Source: M3007 sp038203695
GTDB taxonomy: Bacteria > Bacteroidota > Bacteroidia > Chitinophagales > Saprospiraceae
Reading direction: 5' to 3'
DNA length: 64,000 bases
Assembly: GCA_038203695.1 (NCBI GenBank)
Contig: JBBRDQ010000002.1
Span: 1 to 64,000 of the forward strand
A program made the translations under genes and the position numbers. The notes under the pieces are model-generated. The model ran no database searches. It had not been told where the DNA came from and saw only the letters and a list, made by a program, of their open reading frames with translations. Position 1 is the first letter of the stretch. Each line of letters starts with the position of its first letter. Below are positions 8,529 through 17,768 of this stretch, one piece after another.

Positions 8529-10493
8529 ATGTTCTTGCGTCCTTTCTTTCTCTTCTTGCTGTTGATAATTCCAGCGCTGCTTCCGGCACAAACCTATCAA
8601 TTAACATCACCAGATGGCCGCTTGCGGTTAGAACTGAGTACTGCTCCTGTACTGACCTGGCAACTCAATCTACAAAATGAGTCGATTACACAACCTGCTC
8701 CGTTAGCGCTTACTTTAGCAGGGTACGGTACGTTGGGCAATAAACCAACTGTGCTTTCGGTGTTGCGCGATTCAGTACGGCAAACCGTACAGCCATACAT
8801 TCATCAAAAGAGTGCTACTATTGAAGAGCGTTATAACGAACTGATTATCAATTGTAAAGATAATTGGGGCGTTGCTTTTCGGGCCTATAATGAAGGTATC
8901 GCGTACCGATTTTTTACAAACTATAGCGATGTCGTAACGGTAATAAATGAAACAGTAACTCTTCGACCTGCGGCATGTCAGACTATTTTTTTCCCGGAGG
9001 AAGACGGGTTTTATTCACACAATGAACGCATTTTTAAATCTTTTTCACCCGGCCAGATTGGGGAAAATAACCTCGCCAGTTTACCGGTTTTGGTGCAATC
9101 GACGGAGCGTGCTAAAATATTGTTGACGGAAACAGATTTGCAGGATTATCCAGGTTTATGGGTGATGGGTACGGCTGGAAAAAATGGCAACCTGCGCGGG
9201 ACGTTTCCGCGTTGCCCAAAGTATACCCTGGAATCTTCCGATCGCGATATTTTTGTAACTGATCGAGAAGCCTACCTTGCCAAAACCAAAGGAACTCGCA
9301 CCTACCCGTGGCGGCTCTTTTTAGTAGCCGAAAAAGATGCCGATTTATTGACCAACCAAATGCCGTGGTTGTTGGCAGAATCCAGTCGTATTAAAAACAC
9401 CGCATGGATCAAACCCGGAAAAGTAGCGTGGGATTGGTGGAACAACCTCAATTTGTCGGGGGTTAATTTTCAGGCCGGCGTAAACACCGCCTCCTACCAG
9501 TATTTTGTTGATTTCGCGGCAAAAAATAATTTGTCCTATATCATCCTGGATGAAGGCTGGTCGACTCCGGGAGATCTGATGCAGGTTAATCCAGCTGTCG
9601 ATATGGATGCGCTCGCACAGTATGCGCGCCAGAAAAATATCGGTCTGATCCTTTGGGCTACCTGGACTTCTATCGATCATCAGTTTGAGGTATTGTTGCC
9701 GAATTTGAAAAAATGGGGTGTAAAAGGGTTGAAAATTGATTTTATGCAGCGCGATGACCAGGAATGTGTCAACTTTTACTGGCGCATGGCCGAGAAAGCC
9801 GCAAAAAATCAACTGCTTTGCGATTTTCATGGTGCGCATAAGCCGGCTGGTTTGCAAAGAACCTGGCCTAATGTGTTAAGTTTTGAAGGCGTGTACGGTA
9901 TGGAGAACTGCAAATGGGACACGGAAAAACGCATCGGGCCGGAACATAATTTAACGCTTCCCTTCACGCGCCAAGTGGCCGGGCCGATGGATTATACGCC
10001 GGGTGCCATGCTCAATAGTCAGTTGAGCGACTGGGCACCTTCCTGGAATAGCCCCGCTTCTTTGGGAACACGCTGTCACGAACTGGCAAAATATGTCGTT
10101 TTTGAAAGCCCCTTGCAAATGTTGGCGGATAGTCCGACCAATTATACAAAAGAGCCGGAATGCCTTCAGTTTCTCGCCCAAGTACCGGCGACCTGGGAAC
10201 AGACAGTCGCGCTCGACGGGAAAGTATCCGATTATATAGCGATTGCGCGTCAGGGCGAGAATGGTTTATGGTATATCGGCGCGATGACGGATTGGACGGC
10301 CCGCGATTTGACGGTGCGCACGGATTTTTTACCGGAGGGTTCTTACGAAATTGAAATTTTTGCCGACGGCCCCAATGCCGGCCGCAATGCCCAAGACTAC
10401 CGGCGAACCGTTACGCATCTGCGCAAGGGAGACCCATTGACTTTCAAAATGGCGCCGGGCGGGGGTGGGGTGGCTATTTTACGGAAGATGTAA
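8529..10493 (+). CDS. Glycoside hydrolase family 97
   Basis: A 654-residue secreted or periplasmic glycosidase with an N-terminal signal peptide (residues 1-20, ending LLPAQ). It has the GH97 layout: an N-terminal beta-sandwich, a central (beta/alpha)8 barrel from about residue 295 (KVAWDWWN), and a C-terminal beta domain. Asp404 in GLKIDFMQRDD lies where retaining GH97 enzymes (alpha-galactosidase type) carry their nucleophile, whereas SusB-type inverting enzymes lack it. From memory of that family, a retaining alpha-galactosidase-like activity is more likely than SusB-like alpha-glucosidase activity. There are no SusC/SusD genes nearby, so this is not part of a visible polysaccharide utilisation locus. 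Confidence 0.93.
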   Translation: MFLRPFFLFLLLIIPALLPAQTYQLTSPDGRLRLELSTAPVLTWQLNLQNESITQPAPLALTLAGYGTLGNKPTVLSVLRDSVRQTVQPYIHQKSATIEERYNELIINCKDNWGVAFRAYNEGIAYRFFTNYSDVVTVINETVTLRPAACQTIFFPEEDGFYSHNERIFKSFSPGQIGENNLASLPVLVQSTERAKILLTETDLQDYPGLWVMGTAGKNGNLRGTFPRCPKYTLESSDRDIFVTDREAYLAKTKGTRTYPWRLFLVAEKDADLLTNQMPWLLAESSRIKNTAWIKPGKVAWDWWNNLNLSGVNFQAGVNTASYQYFVDFAAKNNLSYIILDEGWSTPGDLMQVNPAVDMDALAQYARQKNIGLILWATWTSIDHQFEVLLPNLKKWGVKGLKIDFMQRDDQECVNFYWRMAEKAAKNQLLCDFHGAHKPAGLQRTWPNVLSFEGVYGMENCKWDTEKRIGPEHNLTLPFTRQVAGPMDYTPGAMLNSQLSDWAPSWNSPASLGTRCHELAKYVVFESPLQMLADSPTNYTKEPECLQFLAQVPATWEQTVALDGKVSDYIAIARQGENGLWYIGAMTDWTARDLTVRTDFLPEGSYEIEIFADGPNAGRNAQDYRRTVTHLRKGDPLTFKMAPGGGGVAILRKM

Positions 10494-10613
10494 TATGCTA
10501 GTTTAGTGCGTATTAGCAAAAAAGGTTGACGCAACTTCACAATTTATATCGACCAAGAGCGGCCAAAAAGAGATACATTTGCTTACGCTTTCACCTACTA
10601 TTTGCCCACCTCT

Positions 10614-13511
10614 ATGCCCATAAGTTGGAATGAAATCAAAACCCGCGCTGCTGCCTTTGCCAAAGAGTACGAAAATGACAGCAGCGAAGATGCAGAGGCC
10701 AAAACCTTTTGGGATGACTTCTTTAACGTGTTCGACATTGCCCGCCGCCGGGTGGCCACTTTTGAGACAGCCGTCCGCAAGACCGGCAATAAACAGGGCT
10801 TTATTGATCTGCTTTGGAAAGGCGTTATTTTAGTCGAACACAAGTCAAGGGGCAAAGATTTAGACAAAGCTTACCAACAGGCAAAAGACTATTTTCCAGG
10901 ATTAAAAGATATTGACTTACCCAAATACATACTCGTTTCAGATTTTCAACGCTTTCGATTGTACGACCTGGATACCGGCACGATCACTGAATTTGAATTG
11001 TCGGACTTCGTAAACCAGGTGCATCTATTTGGCTTCATTGCCGGTTATCAAAAGCGGACCTACAAAGAAGAGGACCCGGTCAATATCAAAGCCGCCGAAT
11101 TGATGGGGCGACTACACGACAGTTTAGAGGAAATCGGCTATACGGGCCACGACCTCGAACGCTATTTGGTGCGGCTGCTTTTTTGCCTGTTTGCGGAAGA
11201 TACAAGCATCTTTGAAAAGGATATTTTCCGGCAATACATTGACCTGCACACCAAGTCCGACGGTAGCGATCTGGCAATGCACCTGTCTTCCATTTTTAAC
11301 ACACTCAATACGCCCAAAGACAAACGGCTGAAAAACCTGGATGAGGCTTTGACGCAATTTCCGTACGCCAACGGCAAACTATTTGCTGAAAACTTGTTGC
11401 CCGCGGCATTCGACAGTAAAATGCGGGAAATGCTTTTAGAGGCCTGCAGTTTGGACTGGGGCGCAATTTCGCCGGCCATTTTCGGTTCGATGTTTCAGGC
11501 GGTAATGAATCCCAAAGAGCGCCGCAACCTGGGAGCGCACTACACCTCTGAAAAGAACATTCAGAAAGTGATTAGGCCGCTTTTCTTAGATGACTTATAT
11601 GCCGACTTTGAGAAAGCCAAAGGCAACCGCAACCGGCTAAATGAACTACATACTAAAATTGCAGCCCTGCACTTTCTCGACCCTGCTTGCGGTTGTGGCA
11701 ATTTCCTGATTATTGCTTATCGGGAACTGCGCGAACTGGAATTACTAATCCTGCGCGAACTGAACAAAGGCGGGCAAGGTTTTTTGGATGTCCGGGAAAT
11801 CCTTCGCGTGGATGTTGACCAATTTGCCGGGATTGAATACGATGAGTTTCCGGCCTTAGTTGCCGAAGTCGCCATGTGGTTGATTGACCACCAAATGAAC
11901 ATGAAGGTTTCCACTGAGTTTGGCCAATATTTCGTGCGCCTGCCACTGACTAAAGCGGCTAAAATTGTACACGGCAATGCCTTACGGGTGGATTGGCTGG
12001 CAATTCGCAGTAGTATTACCTATAATATCAGCGCCGATGAAGTGAATGTGATCCAAGTCAATGAAGCCGAAGCGCATTACCATACACTCAATGTGTTTAC
12101 CAAGCAGGTCAAACTTTTTTCAGGAGATTCCGAACTTCTCGAAAGTTTAAAACTTTCGGGAAGTTCGTCTAAGGATGGCTTCTTTGACTACATTTTGGGA
12201 AACCCGCCGTTCATTGGCAAACAACTTCAAAATGAACAGCAAAAAGCCGACATGGACTTGGTTTTCAATGGAGTACAAGGGGCGGGAGTTTTGGACTATG
12301 TAGCAGCATGGTATTTGAAAGCGGCGCAATACATCCAAAACACCAAAACAAAAGTAGCATTTGTAAGTACAAATAGCATATCGCAGGGCGAGCAAGTGGG
12401 GGTACTCTGGAGTGTGTTGTTTAACTTTTACAAAGTGAAAATACACTTTGCGCACCGCACTTTCAGTTGGAGCAATGAAGCAAAGGGGAATGCGGCCGTG
12501 CATTGTGTTATCATTGGTTTTGCAAACTTTGACACTACCGAAAAACGGATTTTCGACTATGAGCATATCAAAGGTGAACCGACGGAGAGAAAAGTCAAAA
12601 ATGTCAATCCATATTTGGTGGAAGGTAACGATGTAGTTGTTGTTAAGCGTAGAACCCCAATTTCAACCGTTCCCAATATTTCATTTGGAAGTATGCCTAA
12701 CGACGGTGGATACTTTTTACTCACCGATGAAGAAAAAGAGTCGCTTGTAAAGCAAGAGCCGGAAGCCGAAAAATGGATTAAACCCCTTTTGAGTGCAAGG
12801 GAGTTTTTGAACGGGGAAAATCGTTGGTGTCTTTGGTTGGTTGGTATTCAGCCGCAAGATTTGAAACGGATGAAATTGATATCAGAACGGGTAGAACAAG
12901 TGAAAAGAATAAGGGGCGAAAGCAACCGAGAAGTAACTAAAAAATTAGCCGCTTTTCCAACCCTTTTTGGAGAAAATAGGCAACCCGATACAGCGTTCGT
13001 ATTAATTCCCAGGCATTCATCTGAAAACCGAAAATATATTCCACTAGGCTTTTTCCAAAAAGACCAAATTGCAAGCGATAGTTGCCTTTTTGTGGCAAAT
13101 GCCTCTTTGTATCATTTCGGCCAATTGATGTCAGAGATGCACATGGTTTGGATAAAGTATACTTGTGGACGCATAAAAAGCGATTTCCGTTACTCAAATG
13201 AGGTGGTTTACAACAACTACCCTTTTCCCCTCACTCCCACCGACGCCCAAAAGAAAAAAGTCGAAGATGCCGCCCAAAGTGTTTTAGATGTACGAGCCAA
13301 GTACCCCGGCAGTAGCCTTGCCGATTTGTATGGCCCCTTAACCATGCCGCCCGATTTGGTGAAAGCACACCAAGCCTTAGATAAAGCGGTTGATCTGTGC
13401 TACCGTCCGCAAGCGTTCCCGAATGAGTTGGGGCGGATTGAGTTTTTGTTTGGGTTGTATGAGCAATATACTGCGCCGATGTTTGGCGGGGCGGGAAAGA
13501 AAAGGAAGTAA
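10614..13511 (+). CDS. MmeI-like type IIL restriction-modification enzyme
   Basis: A 965-residue single-chain restriction endonuclease and DNA methyltransferase. The ATG at 10614 is preferred over an in-frame TTG at 10602. Numbered from that ATG, the N-terminal nuclease has the motif D65-x9-E75-x-K77 (from DLLWKGVILVEHK), the same spacing as the MmeI catalytic motif. The gamma-class adenine methyltransferase has motif I DPACGCGNF (356-364) and motif IV NPPF (530-533). The remainder is the target-recognition and C-terminal helical region (FRYSNEVVYNNYPFP). All catalytic motifs are intact, so both activities are probably functional. There is no separate partner gene. A TACATTTG -7 box is at 10574-10581. 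The gene lies against tRNA-Gln and its middle looks A/T-rich, consistent with acquisition by transfer. Confidence 0.92.
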   Translation: MPISWNEIKTRAAAFAKEYENDSSEDAEAKTFWDDFFNVFDIARRRVATFETAVRKTGNKQGFIDLLWKGVILVEHKSRGKDLDKAYQQAKDYFPGLKDIDLPKYILVSDFQRFRLYDLDTGTITEFELSDFVNQVHLFGFIAGYQKRTYKEEDPVNIKAAELMGRLHDSLEEIGYTGHDLERYLVRLLFCLFAEDTSIFEKDIFRQYIDLHTKSDGSDLAMHLSSIFNTLNTPKDKRLKNLDEALTQFPYANGKLFAENLLPAAFDSKMREMLLEACSLDWGAISPAIFGSMFQAVMNPKERRNLGAHYTSEKNIQKVIRPLFLDDLYADFEKAKGNRNRLNELHTKIAALHFLDPACGCGNFLIIAYRELRELELLILRELNKGGQGFLDVREILRVDVDQFAGIEYDEFPALVAEVAMWLIDHQMNMKVSTEFGQYFVRLPLTKAAKIVHGNALRVDWLAIRSSITYNISADEVNVIQVNEAEAHYHTLNVFTKQVKLFSGDSELLESLKLSGSSSKDGFFDYILGNPPFIGKQLQNEQQKADMDLVFNGVQGAGVLDYVAAWYLKAAQYIQNTKTKVAFVSTNSISQGEQVGVLWSVLFNFYKVKIHFAHRTFSWSNEAKGNAAVHCVIIGFANFDTTEKRIFDYEHIKGEPTERKVKNVNPYLVEGNDVVVVKRRTPISTVPNISFGSMPNDGGYFLLTDEEKESLVKQEPEAEKWIKPLLSAREFLNGENRWCLWLVGIQPQDLKRMKLISERVEQVKRIRGESNREVTKKLAAFPTLFGENRQPDTAFVLIPRHSSENRKYIPLGFFQKDQIASDSCLFVANASLYHFGQLMSEMHMVWIKYTCGRIKSDFRYSNEVVYNNYPFPLTPTDAQKKKVEDAAQSVLDVRAKYPGSSLADLYGPLTMPPDLVKAHQALDKAVDLCYRPQAFPNELGRIEFLFGLYEQYTAPMFGGAGKKRK

Positions 13512-13606
13512 GCAGGGGTAACTTTCGACAGCAACAAAAAAATTGCCTTTTGCGGCTATCAAACCTCCCAATCTACCCATAAAACTACCCAACGTGCCAA
13601 AATAAA

Positions 13607-13641
13607 AAACGCAACCGCTTGATTAACAAACGATTGCGTTT
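13607..13641 (-). terminator. Terminator of the tRNA-Gln transcript
   Basis: AAACGCAA (13607-13614) pairs with TTGCGTTT (13634-13641), with two more G-C pairs inside. On the minus strand the hairpin is followed by a T-rich run, as expected for an intrinsic terminator just downstream of the tRNA gene. Confidence 0.65.
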
Positions 13642-13649
13642 AAATCTTG

Positions 13650-13720
13650 TTGGGTCACAAGGACTCGAACCCTGAATAAAAGTACCAAAAACTTCTGTGT
13701 TACCATTACACCATGACCCA
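13650..13720 (-). tRNA. tRNA-Gln (anticodon UUG)
   Basis: The minus strand folds into a full cloverleaf. The acceptor stem is TGGGTCA/TGACCCA, the D stem GTGT/ACAC, and the anticodon stem GAAGT/ACTTT with loop TTTTGGT and anticodon TTG at positions 34-36 (complement 13686-13688). The T stem is CAGGG/CCTTG with loop TTCGAGT. The discriminator base is A and CCA is not encoded. The length is 71 nt. It lies beside the MmeI-like gene, a typical neighbourhood for integrated DNA, but no duplicated tRNA 3' end was found on the far side of that gene. Confidence 0.95.
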
Positions 13721-13810
13721 ATGCTCTAAAAAGCGATGCAAAAATACGACGGTTCCTCTTGCCGCGCAAGTATTGGCGCAAAATTTTTTCAGAACAGCCG
13801 ATTTTTATCA

Positions 13811-14233
13811 CTACCGTACCCGACTCCAGTACTGTGTACGGTAGAATGGGCCCAGAGAACCGCGTACCACCAATGTATTTGGATCACCATCTTTGAGCCA
13901 GACTTTACAACCATACCATTTGCCTTTTTCCGGATCAAGGATGTTTCCCGATTGCCACATACCCTCTTTTAAAACCAGGTCAATCAAAATAATCATGCCT
14001 ACGATCGGTTGATTTTTGCGTTCGTCGGGGCAGCTGGTACAAATTTGCGCGGCATTGGGTCGCAGCGTTTTCAATACTTTGCCATACATTTTACCGCTGA
14101 ATTCGTATAACTCAACCTGACTCTTGGCCTCTCCACTCGCATCGTCTACGGTTTTCCAGATGCCGGTGACGGTTTGGGCTGATGCGCATTGCAGTACCAG
14201 TAATGCGGCGATTAGTAAGAACATTTTTTGCAT
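13811..14233 (-). CDS. DUF2147 family exported protein
   Basis: A 140-residue protein with a signal peptide (cleavage after CASAQ near residue 20) followed by a DUF2147 domain: VTGIWKTVDDASGEAKSQVELYE at the start, CTSCPDERKNQPIVGM in the middle and the GKWYGCKVWLKDGD segment. The family is a small lipocalin-like periplasmic or outer-membrane-associated beta structure of unknown function. The length is typical. It is probably transcribed separately from the downstream tRNA. Confidence 0.88.
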   Translation of the reverse strand: MQKMFLLIAALLVLQCASAQTVTGIWKTVDDASGEAKSQVELYEFSGKMYGKVLKTLRPNAAQICTSCPDERKNQPIVGMIILIDLVLKEGMWQSGNILDPEKGKWYGCKVWLKDGDPNTLVVRGSLGPFYRTQYWSRVR

Positions 14234-14263
14234 AAGACAATGATTTTGAATGTTTTAAATTAA

Positions 14264-15418
14264 TTAGTGTACTGCTAGGTAAGGACGGACCTTCTCGAAC
14301 CAGTTTTTATCGGCGTAAGGAATCGCTTTCATTACATCGTTTATAGATTCAAAAGAGCCGTGTTGATCGCGATAATTCACCACTAATGTCGCTTGCTTTT
14401 TGGAAAAATAAGGATGAATATCCAGATTTTCTAACGACACAGTATTGAGATTAATTTTACGCACATCGGGTGCGGCTATATTAAGCATCGGTTTGATGGC
14501 TTGAAAAATGCTATCGGGTAAACCGTACATTTCACCGACTTGTTCAATCGACAGAAATCCACCGAGCGACTCCCGGAAGCGGATAATTTGCTGCGCGCGT
14601 TTATCACCAATGCCAGGCAATGCAAGCCAGTCTTCCATCGCTGATCGATTGATGTCTACTACACTTGCTGCGCGGGTATACTTTGGCCTGTTATCACTGC
14701 CCGTGCTATAGGTGGCTGGGCGCGGCGCGAAATTCGCAGCTGTTACGGAAGTGATGGTGATGTAAGGTGCAAGTCGGGTGTAATCTAGCTCCTCCAGCGA
14801 ATATATTTTCGCAAAGTCTTCCTTGACTTTGAATTTTCCACCTTTTGATCGATAGTTCAAAATACCTTTAATGGTGCGTTTAGGCAATCCAAGTTGTTGA
14901 AAATCAGCCTCTAAAGCTGTGTTCGGATCAAAATTGAAGCGTTGTACGGGGATTTTGGCTGCTTTATCGTGCTCAAAATTTTGTTCAAAACGGGAAGCAG
15001 ATGCCGCATCACCCAGCTTGATAAAGGGTAAAAGCCGCTCATAGTCGGCAGCAGGCAAACTCCATATTTTTTGAAAATCTTCCGATTTGCGAAATTTTCC
15101 GCCTTTATTGCGATAATTACAAATGGTACCGGCCACTTTTTCAGAAAGACCCAAACGCACAAAGTCTTCCAGCGAAGCAACATTCGGATCAAATAAGAAT
15201 GGTGCACCGGCAACATCGGGTGCTTTGTCAGCAGGCATCGCCTTCCGGAAAATTGCTACATCCGCCTGAAACGGAGCAAAATCAGTTTGCGTTTTTGGCT
15301 GTAAATACCGGAGCATCTCCGGTGCCGCAAATACGATGGCACAAACGAGTACCAAAACTACAAAACCATTGCGTTCCGCACGTGAAAAGTATAATGTGTT
15401 GATAATGAACCTTTTCAT
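14264..15418 (-). CDS. ComEA-like helix-hairpin-helix DNA-binding protein
   Basis: A 384-residue protein with one N-terminal membrane segment (residues 18-38) and four tandem ComEA-type helix-hairpin-helix modules. They begin FDPNVASLEDF, FDPNTALEADF, VDINRSAMEDW and INLNTVSLENL, each with a (Y/F)R.K.GG(K/S)F-like second half. ComEA proteins bind incoming double-stranded DNA in the periplasm during natural transformation. The gene lies 45 bases downstream of comEC on the same strand, which supports a DNA-uptake role. Four modules are more than in the classic short ComEA. Confidence 0.87.
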   Translation of the reverse strand: MKRFIINTLYFSRAERNGFVVLVLVCAIVFAAPEMLRYLQPKTQTDFAPFQADVAIFRKAMPADKAPDVAGAPFLFDPNVASLEDFVRLGLSEKVAGTICNYRNKGGKFRKSEDFQKIWSLPAADYERLLPFIKLGDAASASRFEQNFEHDKAAKIPVQRFNFDPNTALEADFQQLGLPKRTIKGILNYRSKGGKFKVKEDFAKIYSLEELDYTRLAPYITITSVTAANFAPRPATYSTGSDNRPKYTRAASVVDINRSAMEDWLALPGIGDKRAQQIIRFRESLGGFLSIEQVGEMYGLPDSIFQAIKPMLNIAAPDVRKINLNTVSLENLDIHPYFSKKQATLVVNYRDQHGSFESINDVMKAIPYADKNWFEKVRPYLAVH

Positions 15419-15463
15419 ACTAAATATTTTAAGGATAGAGGGATAGATTTCAGTAAGGGTCTT

Positions 15464-17563
15464 TTACCATTGCAGGACATAAGCGCCCTGCTCGCGCACG
15501 TCATAATACGGCCAGCCTGCGGCGATACATTCTGCTTTCCAGCGGGCGATTTGTTTCCACGTATTTGATGCGTCAAAAATGACCAGGGCATGGGGGAAAC
15601 GCTGGCGGCAGGCGGCAACCGTAATAGGCGGATTTTTTTGGAGAACTAAAATATCAACGGCGATGTGGACATTTGCATCGGTATTCATCCACTTTGCATT
15701 ATCAACAACCGCTATTTTTTTATCAAAATACTGTATGAACGGTGGGCTATACCATATATTTCCGGTAGTAAAATTGGTATCAATGCCAGCATAAAGTGTT
15801 GTTAATGAATGTAATCCACCAGCCCAACGGTTTGCATCAGCCGTAAACGACAACTGTTTGCGCGATAGCGAATCTGAAATAGCAACGACCGATTGCCCAT
15901 CAAAGAAATCCATTAAACTATATTTATTGATACTGTAAATAACAGCCTGGTGCTGCACGCGTTCTTCCGCACGGCGCATATTGCGATAGACGCCAAGGCA
16001 TAACATAATACTTGCTGCTGTAAACAGGTGCCAGGATTTCTGACGCGCCATCGCCGCGCCCAATAATCCGACCACGACGTACAAACACACGGATACCCAG
16101 GCAGTGATCCATACGCCGCTTATGACACTTCCGGGAAGTTCCTGGATCCAGACAATGATTTTATTCATGCACCAAACCATCCAATAAAGTGCGGTTCCCA
16201 ACCATTCCCCTGCCTGCGGCCAGATCAAATCTAATACGATTAAAGCTGCGCCGCCACCCAGAATAACTGCCCCGCCCAGAATGACAAACCAGCCAGATAG
16301 CCAGAAATAGATCGGAAACTGGTGAAAATAATAGAGCGAGAGTGGTAAAGTGCCCAGTTGAGCGGTACATCCGACCAGCACCATTTGCCAGGCCGCATCG
16401 GCCCATTTAGGCAGCGTGGGTGATAATTTGTAAAAATGGGGATAAAAAAAGACCATCCCGGCTACGGCAGCATAAGACAGTTGAAAACCGGCATCAAATA
16501 AAAAATAGGGGTTGTAGAGCAAAAGTCCAAAAGCAGATGCGCCAAGTACATTCCAGACAGAAGCATTCCGACCGAGGACCGATTGCCCCACCAGATAAAC
16601 ACTGAACATAACCGACGCCCGCAAAACCGACGCTGTAGCACCGGTCAGAAAGGTGAATGCCCAGATCACACAAAATACGAGGAGCGTTTCCAGCATTCGA
16701 CCGCGTCGGCCGCGCAGCGGTAATTTTCGCAATAAAAAAAGCAGTCCGGCATATAACATACTGACATGCGAGCCTGATACTGCCAATGCGTGCATCGAAC
16801 CGGTTTCCGCATAAGCAGTGCGCAGGTCATCGGATAAATCCTCTTTGTAACCGACCAGTAACGCCGAGGCTACTGCATATTCATCTTGCGTTGGAAAGTG
16901 GCGGCGCAGCAAGGCCAGCAATTGATCGCGATAAGCAAAAGCCATACGCCACAGCGTATAACCGTGATTTTGTGAAAGCAATAAGACCGAATCCTTTTTT
17001 GCAAATGCCTGAAAATGAATATTTTGAAAGTGTAAATAATGCGCGTAATCAAACGCATACGGATTGACGGGCGGCCCATTTGGTCGAGCCGTCGCCCGTA
17101 TGGCAATGCGATCGCCATAGTGAAAGGGGATACTGTCGTCGTCGCTTTCGAGAAAAATAAGTAAATTACCCGAGGCAAATGCTAAAGAATCGGGTGATAT
17201 ACCCACTGCTTCTACCTGTACGGGAATTTTTAATCGTGCGCCAGGAACTGGTGCCTCGTAAATAGTACCGACGAAGTAGTGCATAGCCGGTACTTTTGTC
17301 GAGAAATGCCGGAGCTGGCGCAGTTCATTGTGATGAACGGTATACCAGAACCCAAAACCAAACAATAAAAGGGAAGCAAAAACGCCAAAAATCCAGCGAT
17401 ACCGGTAGCCAAATTTTAATATTGCCAGTATTGGCGTTAATATTCCGCCCAGAAGCAAGCAATATTCAAGGCCAATAACCGGCCTATCAAACCAGGCACC
17501 GAAAAAAATACCAAGCGCAAACGACACAAGGAGTCGCAAGTAAGGGACAACGCGAGTAGACAT
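15464..17563 (-). CDS. comEC: ComEC/Rec2 family DNA uptake channel
   Basis: A 699-residue polytopic inner-membrane protein. It has an N-terminal DUF4131-like region with two to three membrane spans, then the Competence domain with the hallmark GSMHALAVSGSHVSML near residue 267 and many further helices. The C-terminus lacks the HxHxDH metallo-beta-lactamase motif found in longer ComEC proteins. ComEC carries single-stranded DNA across the inner membrane. It is followed by the ComEA-like gene, probably as an operon. Confidence 0.93.
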   Translation of the reverse strand: MSTRVVPYLRLLVSFALGIFFGAWFDRPVIGLEYCLLLGGILTPILAILKFGYRYRWIFGVFASLLLFGFGFWYTVHHNELRQLRHFSTKVPAMHYFVGTIYEAPVPGARLKIPVQVEAVGISPDSLAFASGNLLIFLESDDDSIPFHYGDRIAIRATARPNGPPVNPYAFDYAHYLHFQNIHFQAFAKKDSVLLLSQNHGYTLWRMAFAYRDQLLALLRRHFPTQDEYAVASALLVGYKEDLSDDLRTAYAETGSMHALAVSGSHVSMLYAGLLFLLRKLPLRGRRGRMLETLLVFCVIWAFTFLTGATASVLRASVMFSVYLVGQSVLGRNASVWNVLGASAFGLLLYNPYFLFDAGFQLSYAAVAGMVFFYPHFYKLSPTLPKWADAAWQMVLVGCTAQLGTLPLSLYYFHQFPIYFWLSGWFVILGGAVILGGGAALIVLDLIWPQAGEWLGTALYWMVWCMNKIIVWIQELPGSVISGVWITAWVSVCLYVVVGLLGAAMARQKSWHLFTAASIMLCLGVYRNMRRAEERVQHQAVIYSINKYSLMDFFDGQSVVAISDSLSRKQLSFTADANRWAGGLHSLTTLYAGIDTNFTTGNIWYSPPFIQYFDKKIAVVDNAKWMNTDANVHIAVDILVLQKNPPITVAACRQRFPHALVIFDASNTWKQIARWKAECIAAGWPYYDVREQGAYVLQW

Positions 17564-17768
17564 AGAGGACAGCGATAGCAGATAAATGGTTGAATATTAA
17601 TCAGATAATAATCAACCCAACTTATTTTATGGATATGAGCCCAATAATGAGGCATTTTTTGCAATACTCCAAATTATTTTTTCATTTTCGCCTTCATTTT
17701 GAAATTCTATCGTTCCCAAGTGCACTTTTAAAACAAATATCTTTTTTTAAAACAAATATTTTTCCAGC

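Noticed and set aside
10495..13720. Integrative element at tRNA-Gln carrying the MmeI-like gene
   Set aside because: No integrase and no duplicated tRNA 3' end near the left boundary were found.
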